Of a stretch of 64,000 nt of DNA, positions 8,514-17,331 are shown in pieces. Position 1 is the stretch's first letter. Every line of letters starts with the position of its first letter. The stretch is from Rhizobium redzepovicii (GTDB taxonomy: Bacteria; Pseudomonadota; Alphaproteobacteria; Rhizobiales; Rhizobiaceae), in the NCBI RefSeq assembly GCF_019793435.1, contig NZ_JAILYH010000008.1:62001-126000 (forward strand), in the 5' to 3' direction. A program made the position numbers and the translations under genes. The notes beneath the pieces were generated by a model. The model was not told the origin of the DNA. It saw only the letters and a list, made by a program, of their open reading frames with translations, and searched no databases.

Positions 8514-9101
8514 ATGACCGTGAAAGACCTGAAAGCGCAGCTGCGCAACGAACGACTGTCGGCACGCGACGCCATGTCTCCTGAGAACCGCGCCTCCAAA
8601 AGCCTTGCGATGGCCGATCATGCCGGCGAGGCGGTTGGCTTTGCGCTGGGCACAATTGTCTCCGGCTTCCTGCCGATCCGTTCGGAAGCAGATCTCAGGC
8701 CGCTGATGGCGCGCTTTGCCGTGCGCGGTGCGCGGCTCTGCGTGCCGGCGATCCTCGACCGGCAGACCATCGTCTTTCGCGAGCTCGCGGAGGACGCCCC
8801 GCTTGTCGATACCGGTTTCGGCACGGTCGGCCCTTCGGCGGATGCCGCTATTCTCGATCCGGAAATCATGCTGGTGCCGCTTTCAGCTTTCGATGACCGC
8901 GGCCACCGCATCGGCTACGGCGCCGGCCATTATGACCGCGCCATCAGCCGGCTGAGGCAAAAAGGCCTGCATCCGAAGCTGATCGGCATTGCATTCGACT
9001 GCCAGGAAGTGGCACATGTGCCCGACGAGCCGCATGACATAAGCCTGGATGCCATCCTGACAGAAAGCGGCCTTCGCTTTTTTGCCTCTTGGATTGGATA
9101 G
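8514..9101 (+). CDS. fau: 5-formyltetrahydrofolate cyclo-ligase
   Basis: ATP-dependent conversion of 5-formyl-THF to 5,10-methenyl-THF, salvaging the stored folate form. The 195-aa product carries the family's ATP/Mg motif in GYGAGHYDRAISRL (about residues 137-150). SGFLPIRSEADLRPL is also present, and LVPLSAFDDRGHRIG leads into the motif. ATG at 8514 follows a GGCGGATGGA stretch. The reading frame extends far upstream without homology, so this start is preferred. In enterics this gene lies beside zapA and 6S RNA; here zapA is about 25 kb away with its own putative 6S gene. Confidence 0.93.
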   Translation: MTVKDLKAQLRNERLSARDAMSPENRASKSLAMADHAGEAVGFALGTIVSGFLPIRSEADLRPLMARFAVRGARLCVPAILDRQTIVFRELAEDAPLVDTGFGTVGPSADAAILDPEIMLVPLSAFDDRGHRIGYGAGHYDRAISRLRQKGLHPKLIGIAFDCQEVAHVPDEPHDISLDAILTESGLRFFASWIG

Positions 9102-9104
9102 GGA

Positions 9105-9929
9105 ATGCGGCTGCTTTTTCTGGGTGACATGGTCGGCAAGACGGGACGCTCGGCGGTCTGGGACCGCCTTCCCGGCCTGATCTCCGACCTCAAACTCGAT
9201 TTCGTCATCGTCAACGGCGAGAATGCCGCCGGCGGGTTCGGCATCACCGAGGACATCTTTCTGGAAACGATCAATGCCGGCGCCGATGTGGTGACGACGG
9301 GCAATCACGTCTGGGACCAGAAGGAAGCCGTGGCTTTTGCTGGGCGCCACGATCAATTCCTGCGGCCGGCCAACTATCCGCAAGGCACGCCCGGTCGCGG
9401 CTCCGGGCTGTTCTATGCCAGGAACGGCGCGCGCGTGCTCGTCGCCAATGTCATGGGCCGGGTCTTCATGCATCCGGAACTCGACGATCCGTTCAAATCG
9501 GCGGAAGTGATCCTCGACGCCTGCCCGCTGAAGGAGCAGGCCGATGCGATCATCTTCGATTTTCATGCGGAAGCGACCAGCGAGAAGCAGTGCTTCGGAC
9601 ATTTCGTTGATGGCCGCGCCAGTTTCGTCGTCGGCACCCACACGCATGTGCCGACGGCCGACGCGCAGATCCTGAACGGCGGCACCGCCTATATGTCGGA
9701 TGCCGGCATGTGCGGCGACTACGACTCCTCCCTCGGCATGGACAAGGAAGAGCCGCTCAACCGCTTCATCTCCAAGATGCCGAAGGGCCGCATGGAAGCC
9801 GCCAGCGGGCCGGCGACGATCTGCGGCGTCGGCGTGGAGATTTCCGACAGCACGGGCTTGGCCGAAAAGATCGCGCCGCTCAGGCTCGGACCGCGGCTGG
9901 CCGAGACAGTGCCGGAGTTCTGGCGCTAG
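9105..9929 (+). CDS. YmdB-family metallophosphoesterase (2',3'-cNMP phosphodiesterase)
   Basis: A 274-aa calcineurin-like phosphoesterase of the YmdB type; characterised relatives hydrolyse cyclic nucleotides such as 2',3'-cAMP. Metal-binding motifs appear in order: GDMVGKTGR (residues 7-15), NGENAAGG (about 39-46), GNHVWDQKE (about 66-74), FHAEATSEK and GTHTHVPTAD (about 175-185). It starts 3 bp after the cyclo-ligase stop, so the two form an operon. In Bacillus, YmdB influences the switch to biofilm; no such role is established here. Confidence 0.92.
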   Translation: MRLLFLGDMVGKTGRSAVWDRLPGLISDLKLDFVIVNGENAAGGFGITEDIFLETINAGADVVTTGNHVWDQKEAVAFAGRHDQFLRPANYPQGTPGRGSGLFYARNGARVLVANVMGRVFMHPELDDPFKSAEVILDACPLKEQADAIIFDFHAEATSEKQCFGHFVDGRASFVVGTHTHVPTADAQILNGGTAYMSDAGMCGDYDSSLGMDKEEPLNRFISKMPKGRMEAASGPATICGVGVEISDSTGLAEKIAPLRLGPRLAETVPEFWR

Positions 9930-10042
9930 CCTCTACCCACCGCCAACACGCAATCGTGAGCATCCCTCGTCTGGACCGCTGCGACCTCATGCCGCATCCT
10001 CCCGCCGCTACTTTCAAAGTGGTAGAGCGCCGGAGGGCCGGT

Positions 10043-10888
10043 ATGAAGCCGCAATATCTCGTCCTCGCTATCGCGTGCCTTACGGCCTTCGCTGCGGCAG
10101 ATCCTGCCGGAGCGCAGGAACAGCGAACACCCGTCAGCCACTGCCAGGCAATCGCTAAGAATATCCCCAAGGTCACCTTCGCCAGCTTTTCCGGCGCCGC
10201 GCCGCTGACGCCTGCCGTCTCCGAGGGAGAAGAGGTCAAATTCACCTTCCTCGGCCATTCCACCTTCGAGATCGACACCCCTGGCGGCATCGTCATCGCG
10301 ACAGACTATAATGGCTGGTACAGGCCGGCGACGATGCCGGATGTCGTGACCATGAACAAGGCGCACACGACCCACTTCACCTTGGCGCCCGATCCAGGCA
10401 TCAAACATGTACTGCATGGCTGGAGCGATATTCCGGGCGAGAAGGCCAACATCAATCTCGTCGTGGGCGATGCCTATATCCGCAATGTCCCCACGGATAT
10501 CCGCTTCAGCTACGGCCTCGGCGGAGCGCATGAGAATGGCAATTCGATCTTCATTTTCGAGATCGCAGGTCTGTGCATCGGCCATCTCGGCCACCTGCAC
10601 TACGAACTGACAGATGTCCAATATACGGAGATCGGCCGCCTCGACGTCGTCATGGTTCCTGTCGATGGCGGTCTGACCATGGGCGCCGACAGCATGAGCC
10701 GCGTCATCAAGCGGCTGCGCTCTTCACTTATCCTGCCGATGCACCGGCGCGGCCCGCCGGTCGAAGCATTCGTCTCGATGTTCGGCAAGGATTTCGACGT
10801 CGCCTATGCCCCTGACGACAGCGTCACCGTCTCCATGCGGACGCTACCGAAAAGCCCGCTGATCTATGTGCTGAAGGGTGTGCAGTAA
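10043..10888 (+). CDS. Exported MBL-fold metallo-hydrolase
   Basis: A 281-aa protein with a signal peptide (residues 1-24: MKPQYLVLAIACLTAFAAADPAGAQ). A metallo-beta-lactamase-like fold of the UlaG/UPF0173 kind follows. FTFLGHSTFEIDTPGG is the usual opening strand-turn, and TDYNGWYRP replaces the common D-P segment. MNKAHTTHFT holds metal-ligand-type histidines, and IGHLGHLHYEL and LPMHRRGP supply later ones. The start with the signal peptide (RBS CGGAGGG) was preferred over an in-frame ATG 54 nt upstream. Most relatives are cytoplasmic, so the export signal is notable. Substrate unknown. Confidence 0.85.
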   Translation: MKPQYLVLAIACLTAFAAADPAGAQEQRTPVSHCQAIAKNIPKVTFASFSGAAPLTPAVSEGEEVKFTFLGHSTFEIDTPGGIVIATDYNGWYRPATMPDVVTMNKAHTTHFTLAPDPGIKHVLHGWSDIPGEKANINLVVGDAYIRNVPTDIRFSYGLGGAHENGNSIFIFEIAGLCIGHLGHLHYELTDVQYTEIGRLDVVMVPVDGGLTMGADSMSRVIKRLRSSLILPMHRRGPPVEAFVSMFGKDFDVAYAPDDSVTVSMRTLPKSPLIYVLKGVQ

Positions 10889-10889
10889 A

Positions 10890-10915
10890 AAGCCCGGCGG
10901 TTTGCTTCCGGGCTT
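10890..10915. terminator. Hairpin between convergent MBL-fold and PPOX genes
   Basis: Arms AAGCCCGG (10890-10897) and CCGGGCTT (10908-10915) flank a 10-nt loop between two convergent genes. There is an A-run on the left side (a U-run on the minus strand), so it fits the minus-strand gene best and may serve both. Confidence 0.75.
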
Positions 10916-10922
10916 CGGCGCG

Positions 10923-11426
10923 TTAGGCGAATTGCAGGTGACGCTTGATGCCGACATCAGGCACCTTGTCGTCATCGAGATTGGCCTTGGCAATCTCCCA
11001 ACCGAATTTCAGCTTGTTGCCCGTCGAGACCCATATCTCGGCATCGTCGACATGCAAAGCAAGCATGGTGAGCTTCGGATCCTTCTTGCCACCATCATAC
11101 CAGGCAGCGACGATCGAACTCCAATATTCCTCAATCTTGGCAGGGTCGGGACGCACATCGATCACACCGGCAAGGCAGGCGTGATAATCGTGATCCTTGC
11201 CGATGACGCAGAAATGCGCGCGGCTGCCGGGCTTGATGGCGCGGACGATATCGGCATCGGTCTTGGTGTAGAACCAAATCGTATTGGTGGTGGGATCGGC
11301 ATGCGGCGCCATCGGCTGCATGTGCATGTCGAGCCCGGAAATTCCGAGCATGCCGGCATGAACATCGTTGACCTGATCCCAGAGCTGACGTGCTGGCTGT
11401 TCCTGCGCATCGCTGAGACTTGCCAT
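10923..11426 (-). CDS. Pyridoxamine 5'-phosphate oxidase-fold protein (general stress protein type)
   Basis: A 167-aa split-barrel flavin-binding protein of the general stress protein 26-like group. Characteristic stretches are MQPMAPHADPTTNTIWFYT (about residues 36-54), a run ending in AHFCVIGKDHDYHACLAG, and EEYWSSIVAAWYDGGKKDP near the middle. It lacks the full PdxH catalytic set and is unlikely to be the vitamin B6 enzyme. It is monocistronic and divergent from yebC; a GGAA-type RBS precedes ATG. Cofactor and substrate are unknown. Confidence 0.85.
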   Translation of the reverse strand: MASLSDAQEQPARQLWDQVNDVHAGMLGISGLDMHMQPMAPHADPTTNTIWFYTKTDADIVRAIKPGSRAHFCVIGKDHDYHACLAGVIDVRPDPAKIEEYWSSIVAAWYDGGKKDPKLTMLALHVDDAEIWVSTGNKLKFGWEIAKANLDDDKVPDVGIKRHLQFA

Positions 11427-11565
11427 GACCGTTCCTTTCCGTTGGATGGAGTTCTTGAAACGTCATCCCCTCACCTTTGTTCCAAACTGCTTTTTCCTTG
11501 AAAGGGCGCGGTTTCGCTCTTATAAGGCGGCCCATTCCGAACAATGAGACGTGAACAGGGGTGCC

Positions 11566-12312
11566 ATGGCTGGCCATTCACAGTTTAAAAACATCATGCA
11601 CCGCAAGGGCCGTCAGGATGCCGTGCGGTCGAAAATGTTCTCCAAGCTTGCGCGCGAAATCACCGTAGCCGCCAAGGCCGGCCTGCCCGACCCGATGATG
11701 AACGCCCGTCTTCGCCTGGCGATCCAGAACGCCAAGGCCCAGTCCATGCCGAAGGACAACATCGACCGCGCCATCAAGAAGGCAGCTGGCGCCGACGGCG
11801 AAAACTATGACGAAGTCCGCTATGAGGGTTACGGCCCCGGCGGCACGGCGATCATCGTCGAGGCCCTGACCGACAATCGCAACCGCACCGCTTCCAACGT
11901 CCGCTCGATCTTCACCAAGGCCGGCGGCGCTCTTGGCGAAACCGGTTCCGTTTCCTTCTCCTTCGACCATGTCGGCGAAATCACCTACAAGCTTTCCGTC
12001 GGCGACGCCGACAAGGTGATGGAAGCCGCGATCGAAGCCGGCGCCGATGATGTCGAGACCGACGAAGAGGGCCACTACATCACCTGCGCCTTCGAAGCCC
12101 TTGGTGAGGTCTCGAAAGCGCTGGAATCCGGCCTCGGCGAAGCTGAAACCGTCAAGGCAGTCTGGCGCGCTCAGAACAATGTGCCGGTGGACGAAGAAAA
12201 GGCCCAGTCGCTGATGAAGCTCATCGACAGCCTGGAAGACGATGACGACGTGCAGAACGTCTATTCCAACTTCGAGGTCTCGGAAGAAGTGCTGGCCAAG
12301 CTCTCCGCCTGA
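11566..12312 (+). CDS. yebC: YebC/PmpR-family protein
   Basis: A 248-aa YebC/TACO1-family protein, described both as a DNA-binding transcriptional regulator and, in later work, as a factor helping ribosomes through difficult sequences. The N-terminus [18 protein letters not shown] is the family hallmark. [20 protein letters not shown] (about residues 87-106) and the acidic C-terminal domain ([18 protein letters not shown]) complete it. Start MAGHS at 11566 was chosen over [10 protein letters not shown]. In many proteobacteria yebC directly precedes ruvC; here two minus-strand genes intervene. Confidence 0.95.
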
Positions 12313-12338
12313 TTCTCTTAAAACGATCTTGTATGGAA

Positions 12339-12364
12339 AACCCGGCGGTGACGCCGGGTTTTTT
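12339..12364 (+). terminator. Rho-independent terminator after yebC
   Basis: Perfect stem AACCCGGCG (12339-12347) / CGCCGGGTT (12352-12360) with a 4-nt loop, followed by a run of six T starting inside the stem end. Classical intrinsic terminator. Confidence 0.92.
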
Positions 12365-12387
12365 GTGCCAAGGCGCTCGTTGCGAAC

Positions 12388-13389
12388 CTATGCGGCCACC
12401 CGCATGAAGTTGCCGAGGCCCGCGAACAGTTCCACCGATCTCAGCCGCGTCTCGATATCATGGATCGGCATGGAGATGATCACCTCGTCGGCCTGTGTTT
12501 CCTTGAGAAACGTCGTCAGTTTCGCCTCCGCCGTCGTCGGCGAGCCGACCACGGCACAACGCAGGGTGTGTTCGACATTCATCTTCTCCATCGGCGACCA
12601 GAAGCCCTCCATATCGGCCAGCGGACGCGGGAACGGGCCGCGGACATTGCGGCGCAAGTTGACGAATTGCTGCTCGGCGGAGGTGAAATGATAGCGCGCC
12701 TCCTCATCCGTCGCCGCCACCGAGCCCATGACGCCGACCATCACATAGGGCTTGTCGAGCGTCGCCGAAGGCTGGAAGCGGTCGCGGTAGATCGCGATCG
12801 CGTCGAGCAGCATGTCGGGCGCGAAATGCGAGGCGAAGGCATAGGGGAGCCCAAGCATCGCGGCAAGCTGGGCGCTGTAGAGGCTGGAGCCGAGCAGCCA
12901 GATCGGGATATGCGATGAATTCCCGGGAACCGCGAGGATCGCCTGGTTCTCGACCGGCGTGCCGAGCAGTTGCTGCAGTTCCACCACATCGTTCGGAAAG
13001 CTGTTGGCGGCGGCCTCGAGGTTGCGACGCAGCGCCTGCGCCGTGCGCATATCCGTTCCCGGCGCGCGCCCGAGGCCGAGATCGACGCGGCCGGGGAAGA
13101 GCGCCTCAAGCGTGCCGAACTGCTCGGCGATGACGAGCGGCGAATGATTGGGCAGCATGATGCCGCCGGAACCGATGCGAATGCGCTTGGTGGCGGCGCC
13201 GACATGGCCGATGACGACTGATGTGGCCGCACTGGCGATCCCCGGCATGCCGTGATGTTCGGCGAGCCAGAAGCGCTTGTAACCGAATTCCTCGGCCTTG
13301 CGAGCCATCCGCGCCGAACTCTCGAGCGACTGGCTAACGGTGCTGCCGTCGGCAACGGGGGAAAGGTCGAGTATGGAGAAGGGAACCAT
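12388..13389 (-). CDS. Luciferase-like (LLM class) flavin-dependent oxidoreductase
   Basis: A 333-aa TIM-barrel flavin monooxygenase of the bacterial luciferase superfamily (LLM). It has the N-terminal strand [25 protein letters not shown] (about residues 44-58), [19 protein letters not shown] (about 79-97) and [14 protein letters not shown], all typical of the YhbW-like subgroup. ATG at 13389 was chosen because upstream residues overlap the receptor-gene terminator and look non-coding. It would use reduced FMN; the substrate cannot be told. It lies between yebC and ruvC, downstream of a chemoreceptor gene. Confidence 0.92.
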   Translation of the reverse strand: MVPFSILDLSPVADGSTVSQSLESSARMARKAEEFGYKRFWLAEHHGMPGIASAATSVVIGHVGAATKRIRIGSGGIMLPNHSPLVIAEQFGTLEALFPGRVDLGLGRAPGTDMRTAQALRRNLEAAANSFPNDVVELQQLLGTPVENQAILAVPGNSSHIPIWLLGSSLYSAQLAAMLGLPYAFASHFAPDMLLDAIAIYRDRFQPSATLDKPYVMVGVMGSVAATDEEARYHFTSAEQQFVNLRRNVRGPFPRPLADMEGFWSPMEKMNVEHTLRCAVVGSPTTAEAKLTTFLKETQADEVIISMPIHDIETRLRSVELFAGLGNFMRVAA

Positions 13390-13466
13390 GGGAAACCTGC
13401 CGGCCAGTTGAAGGATGCAGCCTATGTAGGTTCGCGCCCGCACCATTCCAAACCGTGCGTGCAAAG

Positions 13467-13495
13467 AAAAAGGGCCGCGCCAGCGCGACCCTTTT
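13467..13495 (-). terminator. Terminator downstream of the 771-aa chemoreceptor gene
   Basis: On the minus strand the arms AAAAGGGTCGCGC and GCGCGGCCCTTTTT form a strong stem with one mismatch and a short loop. A CTTT-rich tail follows, just beyond the receptor stop at 13534 and ahead of the flavin oxidoreductase start. Confidence 0.85.
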
Positions 13496-13503
13496 GCCAT
13501 ACC

Positions 13504-13539
13504 GTCAGATAGTGGTTACCGGTCAGATAGTGGTTACCG
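13504..13539. repeat. Perfect 18-bp tandem duplication across the chemoreceptor stop codon
   Basis: The 18-base unit GTCAGATAGTGGTTACCG occurs twice head to tail (13504-13521 and 13522-13539). On the minus strand the first-read copy supplies the TAA stop of the receptor (13534-13536), and the second repeats that stop in frame. Confidence 0.95.
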
Positions 13540-15849
13540 GTGACGCCGCAGCACGTGCACCTCGGCGCTGGACTGGTGGTGGCCAGACGGCAGCGTGAAA
13601 TTGCCGAGCTGGCGGTCCATTTCCAGGGCTTCCGTCGCCAGCCTGTGGATCGCCGCCGTCGTTTCCTCGACCATCGAGGCATTCTGCTGCGTCATCGCGT
13701 CGAGTTCGGCCACAGCGCTGTTGATCTCCCGCAGCGTATCGGCCTCCTCGCGGGTCGCACCCATGATGTCGTGGATCTGCCCGTTGATCGCCTCGACATG
13801 GGCGCCGATTCCGGTCAGCGCCACTCCAGCCCTTTCCACAAGCGCCACACCGCTTTCGACCTCATGCGTCGATTTCTGCAGCAGGCTGGAGATCTCCTTG
13901 GCCGCGCTCGACGAGCGCTGGGCGAGTTCGCGCACTTCCATGGCGACGACAGCGAAGCCCTTGCCCGATTCACCGGCGCGCGCTGCCTCGACGCCGGCAT
14001 TGAGCGCCAGGAGGTTGGTCTGGAAGGCGATGTCGTCGATCACCGAGATGATCGTGTTGATCTGGCGCGAGGAGGCCTGGATCGCCTCCATCGCCGCAAT
14101 CGTCTCGCGCATGATCTGGCCGGAGCCGGTCGTCTCCTTCTTGGCGTCGCGGGCGATGCGCTCGGCCTGTTCGGCCCGCTCGATCTGCCGCCGGACGGAC
14201 TGGGTGATGGCGCTGATCGCATTCGCCGTCTCGGTGATCGAGCCGGCCTGGCGCTCGGTGCGCCCCGCGAGCTCGTCGGCGCCGGTGCGCATTTCCTCGG
14301 AGCCGGCGCGCACCGCCATCGAATTTCCACCGATGGCCGTCATGGTTTCGCTGAGCGTCGCGAGCGCCTCGTTGAAATTGATGCGCAGGCTTTCGAGCTC
14401 GTTCGGGAAGCGCGTATCGATCTGATAGGCAAGATCGCCGCTGGCCAGATGATGCAGGCCTTCGTCGATCGCTTCGACCACCTGCTGCAGCGTCTTTGCC
14501 TCGGCCTCGCGCTCGGCCAGATTCTGCTGGCGATCCTGCTCGGCCTGCAGGCGCGTCTCTTCGCTGGCGGCTTCCAGTTCGCGGCTTTCGATCAGCGACT
14601 GCCGGAAGCGGGCGAGCGCATTCGCCATCGTGCCGATCTCGTCCTTGCGGTTCAGGCTGCCGATCTCGCTGTCGAGCTTGCCGTCGGCGACGTCGCGGGT
14701 CACACCGGCAAGCCGCGCAAGCGGCGAGAACAGGAAATTGGTGACCAGCCCGGTGGCGACTGCCATGACGACGAGCACGCCGATGCCGATCATGGTTAGC
14801 AAAGTGGCGATCTCGATCGAACCGGCATTGAGCTCACTGAGCAGCACGCTCTCGACGACAAGGAAACGGTCGCCGCGATAGTCAATACCGCGGACATAGG
14901 CGCGGGCCGCCCCATCCGCTCGGCTGAAATCGGCAACCGTCATCGCCGAACTGGCAAGCGCGTCCTTGATGAAAGTGAAGGGTGTCGCGTCGAGCGTCGC
15001 AAGCCTGCCGTTCGCGTCGAGCCCGATGGCCGACCCATCGCCGGAAACTATCGCCGCCCGCGCCGTGCTGCCCTGGACGATGCCTTTGGCAAGGATGCCG
15101 GTGACGATGTCGTCGCGCACCTTGAACAGGATGATGCCCTTGGCCGCCCCGAGCTTGACGATCGGCACGGCATAGAAGATCGCCGAATTGCCGCTGGCGG
15201 CATCGACGCGAAGGCCGGAAAAACCTGTCGGTGCGGCGTCATCGGTCGCTTTGGCGGTATTCTCGATTGCCTTGGCGAAAGCGATACCGGCGCCGGTTGG
15301 CTTCCACGCGTCCGTCTTCAGATTCTCGGCGAAGTCGTCTTGCTTCTTGTAGGAATAGAGGACGGTGCCGTCGAGATCGGCGATCAGCAGATCGCTGAAG
15401 GCGGTATCTGCGAGGTCGCGGGCGACTTCGCCCTGCGTCTTCTCGTGGTTCGAATAATAAAAGCCGCTCGGCCCTTCCGGCTTCATCAGTTTCTCGCGCT
15501 GATCCGCCGGGTTGGGATTGCTGGAGATGAAAATCTTCTTCAACTCGGCGCGGGCATCGCCGGAGGTCTTCTCGATCGTCTTCCAACCGCTTTTCAGGCT
15601 GGTGATCGACATCTGCAGCGCTTCGATGCGCGCAATCGACGTTGCCTGGTTTTCAAGCTGCGTCAGTTGATCCTGCAGCATGTCACCGCGAAAGATCAGC
15701 ACGCTCTCCTTGGCTTTCAGCGCCTGCTCGTCGGAGATCCGGCTGCTGGCGAAATAGGCAAGCACGTCGATTACTGCGATCGACAGCACCGTCAGCAGAA
15801 TGAATGTGGCGATGACCTTGAAGGACAGGGATTGAAATCTCTGTGCCAT
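13534..15849 (-). CDS. Methyl-accepting chemotaxis protein with large sensor domain
   Basis: A 771-aa transmembrane chemoreceptor. A first membrane helix (about residues 9-30, [21 protein letters not shown]) is followed by a periplasmic sensor of about 300 residues, probably dCache-like. A second helix follows (about 330-355, [18 protein letters not shown]). After it come HAMP segments, including one next to the membrane and one near [19 protein letters not shown], and the signalling hairpin with [19 protein letters not shown] and [22 protein letters not shown] at 15849 has GAGGGG upstream; an alternative start at 15981 adds 44 unconvincing residues. It is not next to other che genes. Ligand unknown. 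Confidence 0.9.
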   Translation of the reverse strand: MAQRFQSLSFKVIATFILLTVLSIAVIDVLAYFASSRISDEQALKAKESVLIFRGDMLQDQLTQLENQATSIARIEALQMSITSLKSGWKTIEKTSGDARAELKKIFISSNPNPADQREKLMKPEGPSGFYYSNHEKTQGEVARDLADTAFSDLLIADLDGTVLYSYKKQDDFAENLKTDAWKPTGAGIAFAKAIENTAKATDDAAPTGFSGLRVDAASGNSAIFYAVPIVKLGAAKGIILFKVRDDIVTGILAKGIVQGSTARAAIVSGDGSAIGLDANGRLATLDATPFTFIKDALASSAMTVADFSRADGAARAYVRGIDYRGDRFLVVESVLLSELNAGSIEIATLLTMIGIGVLVVMAVATGLVTNFLFSPLARLAGVTRDVADGKLDSEIGSLNRKDEIGTMANALARFRQSLIESRELEAASEETRLQAEQDRQQNLAEREAEAKTLQQVVEAIDEGLHHLASGDLAYQIDTRFPNELESLRINFNEALATLSETMTAIGGNSMAVRAGSEEMRTGADELAGRTERQAGSITETANAISAITQSVRRQIERAEQAERIARDAKKETTGSGQIMRETIAAMEAIQASSRQINTIISVIDDIAFQTNLLALNAGVEAARAGESGKGFAVVAMEVRELAQRSSSAAKEISSLLQKSTHEVESGVALVERAGVALTGIGAHVEAINGQIHDIMGATREEADTLREINSAVAELDAMTQQNASMVEETTAAIHRLATEALEMDRQLGNFTLPSGHHQSSAEVHVLRRHR

Positions 15850-16086
15850 GTACGACGAACCCCTCTGAACACGCCTGCCGGCGTTGGCACGCAGCGCATG
15901 CCTGATCGACCGATCTTTTAAACAGAACATCGGGGCTCCTTGCGACACGAGACCCCCTTCGTATTTGACACTAGAATTCAAGCATCTGTTTTAATTCGCG
16001 GTAAATGGACCGGCTTAAAACCGAGAATGTTTTTGTTTTGTTCACATATCGGTGGCAGTTATTTCGTAGTCGCTATAGGTTGAAGC

Positions 16087-16596
16087 ATGCAAAATACGAT
16101 TCGCATCGTCGGCATCGATCCCGGCCTTCGCCGCACCGGCTGGGGAATCATCGACACACTTGGCAATTCCCTGCGCTTTGTCGCCTCCGGAACCGTGACA
16201 TCCGACGGTGACATGGACCTTGCCTCTCGCCTCTGCCAGCTGCATGACGGCTTGGCGGAGGTCGTCCACACTTACAAGCCGGATGAAGCCGCCGTCGAAC
16301 AGACCTTCGTCAACAAGGATGCGGTGGCGACCCTGAAGCTTGGCCAGGCCCGCGGCATTGCCATGCTGGTGCCGGCCCGCGCCGGTCTGCGGGTCTCCGA
16401 ATATGCTCCGAACGCCGTGAAGAAGGCCGTCATCGGCGTCGGCCACGGCGAAAAGCACCAGATCCACATGATGTTGAAGATCCTGATGCCGAAGGTCGAA
16501 TTCAAAGGCGATGACGCTGCCGACGCCCTGGCGATCGCCATTTGCCATGCCCACAATCGCGGCAGCAACCGGATGCGGGAAGCGCTGGCCGGCTAA
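16087..16596 (+). CDS. ruvC: RuvC, Holliday junction resolvase
   Basis: A 169-aa endonuclease that cuts Holliday junctions processed by RuvAB. Catalytic acidic residues are visible: Asp in [12 protein letters not shown] (about residue 10), Glu in [11 protein letters not shown] (about 71) and the Asp pair in [16 protein letters not shown] (about 140-150). The start [13 protein letters not shown] at 16087 fits the family length. It is separated from ruvA by a toxin-antitoxin pair, so whether the three ruv genes share one transcript is uncertain. Confidence 0.96.
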   Translation: MQNTIRIVGIDPGLRRTGWGIIDTLGNSLRFVASGTVTSDGDMDLASRLCQLHDGLAEVVHTYKPDEAAVEQTFVNKDAVATLKLGQARGIAMLVPARAGLRVSEYAPNAVKKAVIGVGHGEKHQIHMMLKILMPKVEFKGDDAADALAIAICHAHNRGSNRMREALAG

Positions 16597-16602
16597 TCTG
16601 TT

Positions 16603-16637
16603 CTTGACTTGTTCCAACAGTAAGGATAATTCTTACT
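16603..16637 (+). promoter_or_regulatory. Promoter with overlapping palindrome ahead of the toxin-antitoxin pair
   Basis: A -35-like CTTGAC (16603-16608) is followed 16 nt later by GATAAT (16625-16630), close to the rhizobial housekeeping sigma consensus. A perfect 6-bp inverted repeat, AGTAAG (16619-16624) and CTTACT (16632-16637) with a 7-nt spacer, brackets the -10. This is the arrangement expected of an operator used by an autoregulating antitoxin. The RBS AAGGAG follows. Confidence 0.65.
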
Positions 16638-16653
16638 TCGAAGGAGCAGCAAG

Positions 16654-16905
16654 ATGCGCGTGACGTCCAAAGGCCAGGTCACCATTCCTCGCGATCTTAG
16701 AGAGCTTGCGGGCATCAAGGCCAACAGCGAGGTCATCTTCTCGATCGAGAACGGCAAGCTCGTTCTCTCGCCGAAGAACGGCAAGCAGGAGATCGAGGAT
16801 CGGGGCCGGCTGGACCGTTTCCTGCAGACGATCCGTCGGCTCGAGGGAACTGGCGATCAGGCGATTGATGCCGAAGACCTCATGTCGATGACCCGTGATC
16901 GCTGA
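16654..16905 (+). CDS. AbrB/SpoVT-family antitoxin
   Basis: An 83-aa swapped-hairpin DNA-binding antitoxin. The AbrB motif MRVTSKGQVTIPRDLRELAG (residues 1-20) leads into SEVIFSIENGKLVLSPKNG. The C-terminal half (RLDRFLQTIRRLEG) would wrap the toxin. A strong RBS (AAGGAGC) precedes ATG. It overlaps the toxin start in TGATG. It probably neutralises the downstream PIN protein and represses its own promoter, whose -10 is covered by an inverted repeat. Confidence 0.9.
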   Translation: MRVTSKGQVTIPRDLRELAGIKANSEVIFSIENGKLVLSPKNGKQEIEDRGRLDRFLQTIRRLEGTGDQAIDAEDLMSMTRDR

Positions 16906-17318
16906 TGGCGACGCTTGTCGATACAAACATACTCGTCGACCTGGCTGTGGCCGGTTCGGACTGGCACGGTTGGTCGCGTCGGAAAATGCTCGACGTCTTT
17001 AAAGATGGACCGGTCCTCATAAATCCGATCATCTATTCCGAGTTTTGCGTTCGCTACGACGATATGGATGAAGTCGACCAACTGCTTCCGCAGGATGAAT
17101 TTCGCCGCGAGAACCTGCCTTGGCCGGCTGCCTTCGCCGCGGCGCAAGTCTTCCGGCTTTACCGTCACGCCGGCGGCGGACGCGAACAGATATTGCCTAA
17201 CTTCTTCATCGGCGCCCATGCGGCGATAAGGGGCTACAAGATTTTGACCCGCGACCCCAGCGGATACCGATCTTATTTTCCCTCCGTTGAACTTATCACG
17301 CCCGAAACCCACCCTTGA
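16905..17318 (+). CDS. PIN-domain (VapC-like) toxin with an apparent Asp-to-Asn change
   Basis: A 137-aa PIN-domain protein, by family an RNA endonuclease paired with the upstream antitoxin. Acidic metal ligands expected in PIN domains are Asp6 ([10 protein letters not shown]), Glu46 ([10 protein letters not shown]) and Asp117 ([13 protein letters not shown]). The usual Asp before FFIGAHA is Asn99 here ([10 protein letters not shown], codon AAC at 17199-17201). Replacement of a metal ligand could weaken or abolish nuclease activity. It ends 13 bp before ruvA, so ruvA may be translated from the same message. Confidence 0.9.
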   Translation: MATLVDTNILVDLAVAGSDWHGWSRRKMLDVFKDGPVLINPIIYSEFCVRYDDMDEVDQLLPQDEFRRENLPWPAAFAAAQVFRLYRHAGGGREQILPNFFIGAHAAIRGYKILTRDPSGYRSYFPSVELITPETHP

Positions 17319-17331
17319 GAGACCGCGCCCT

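Noticed and set aside
15980..16000. CtrA box upstream of ruvC or the chemoreceptor (TTAA-N7-TAAA)
   Set aside because: Only a near match with the second half-site broken; not strong enough to claim.
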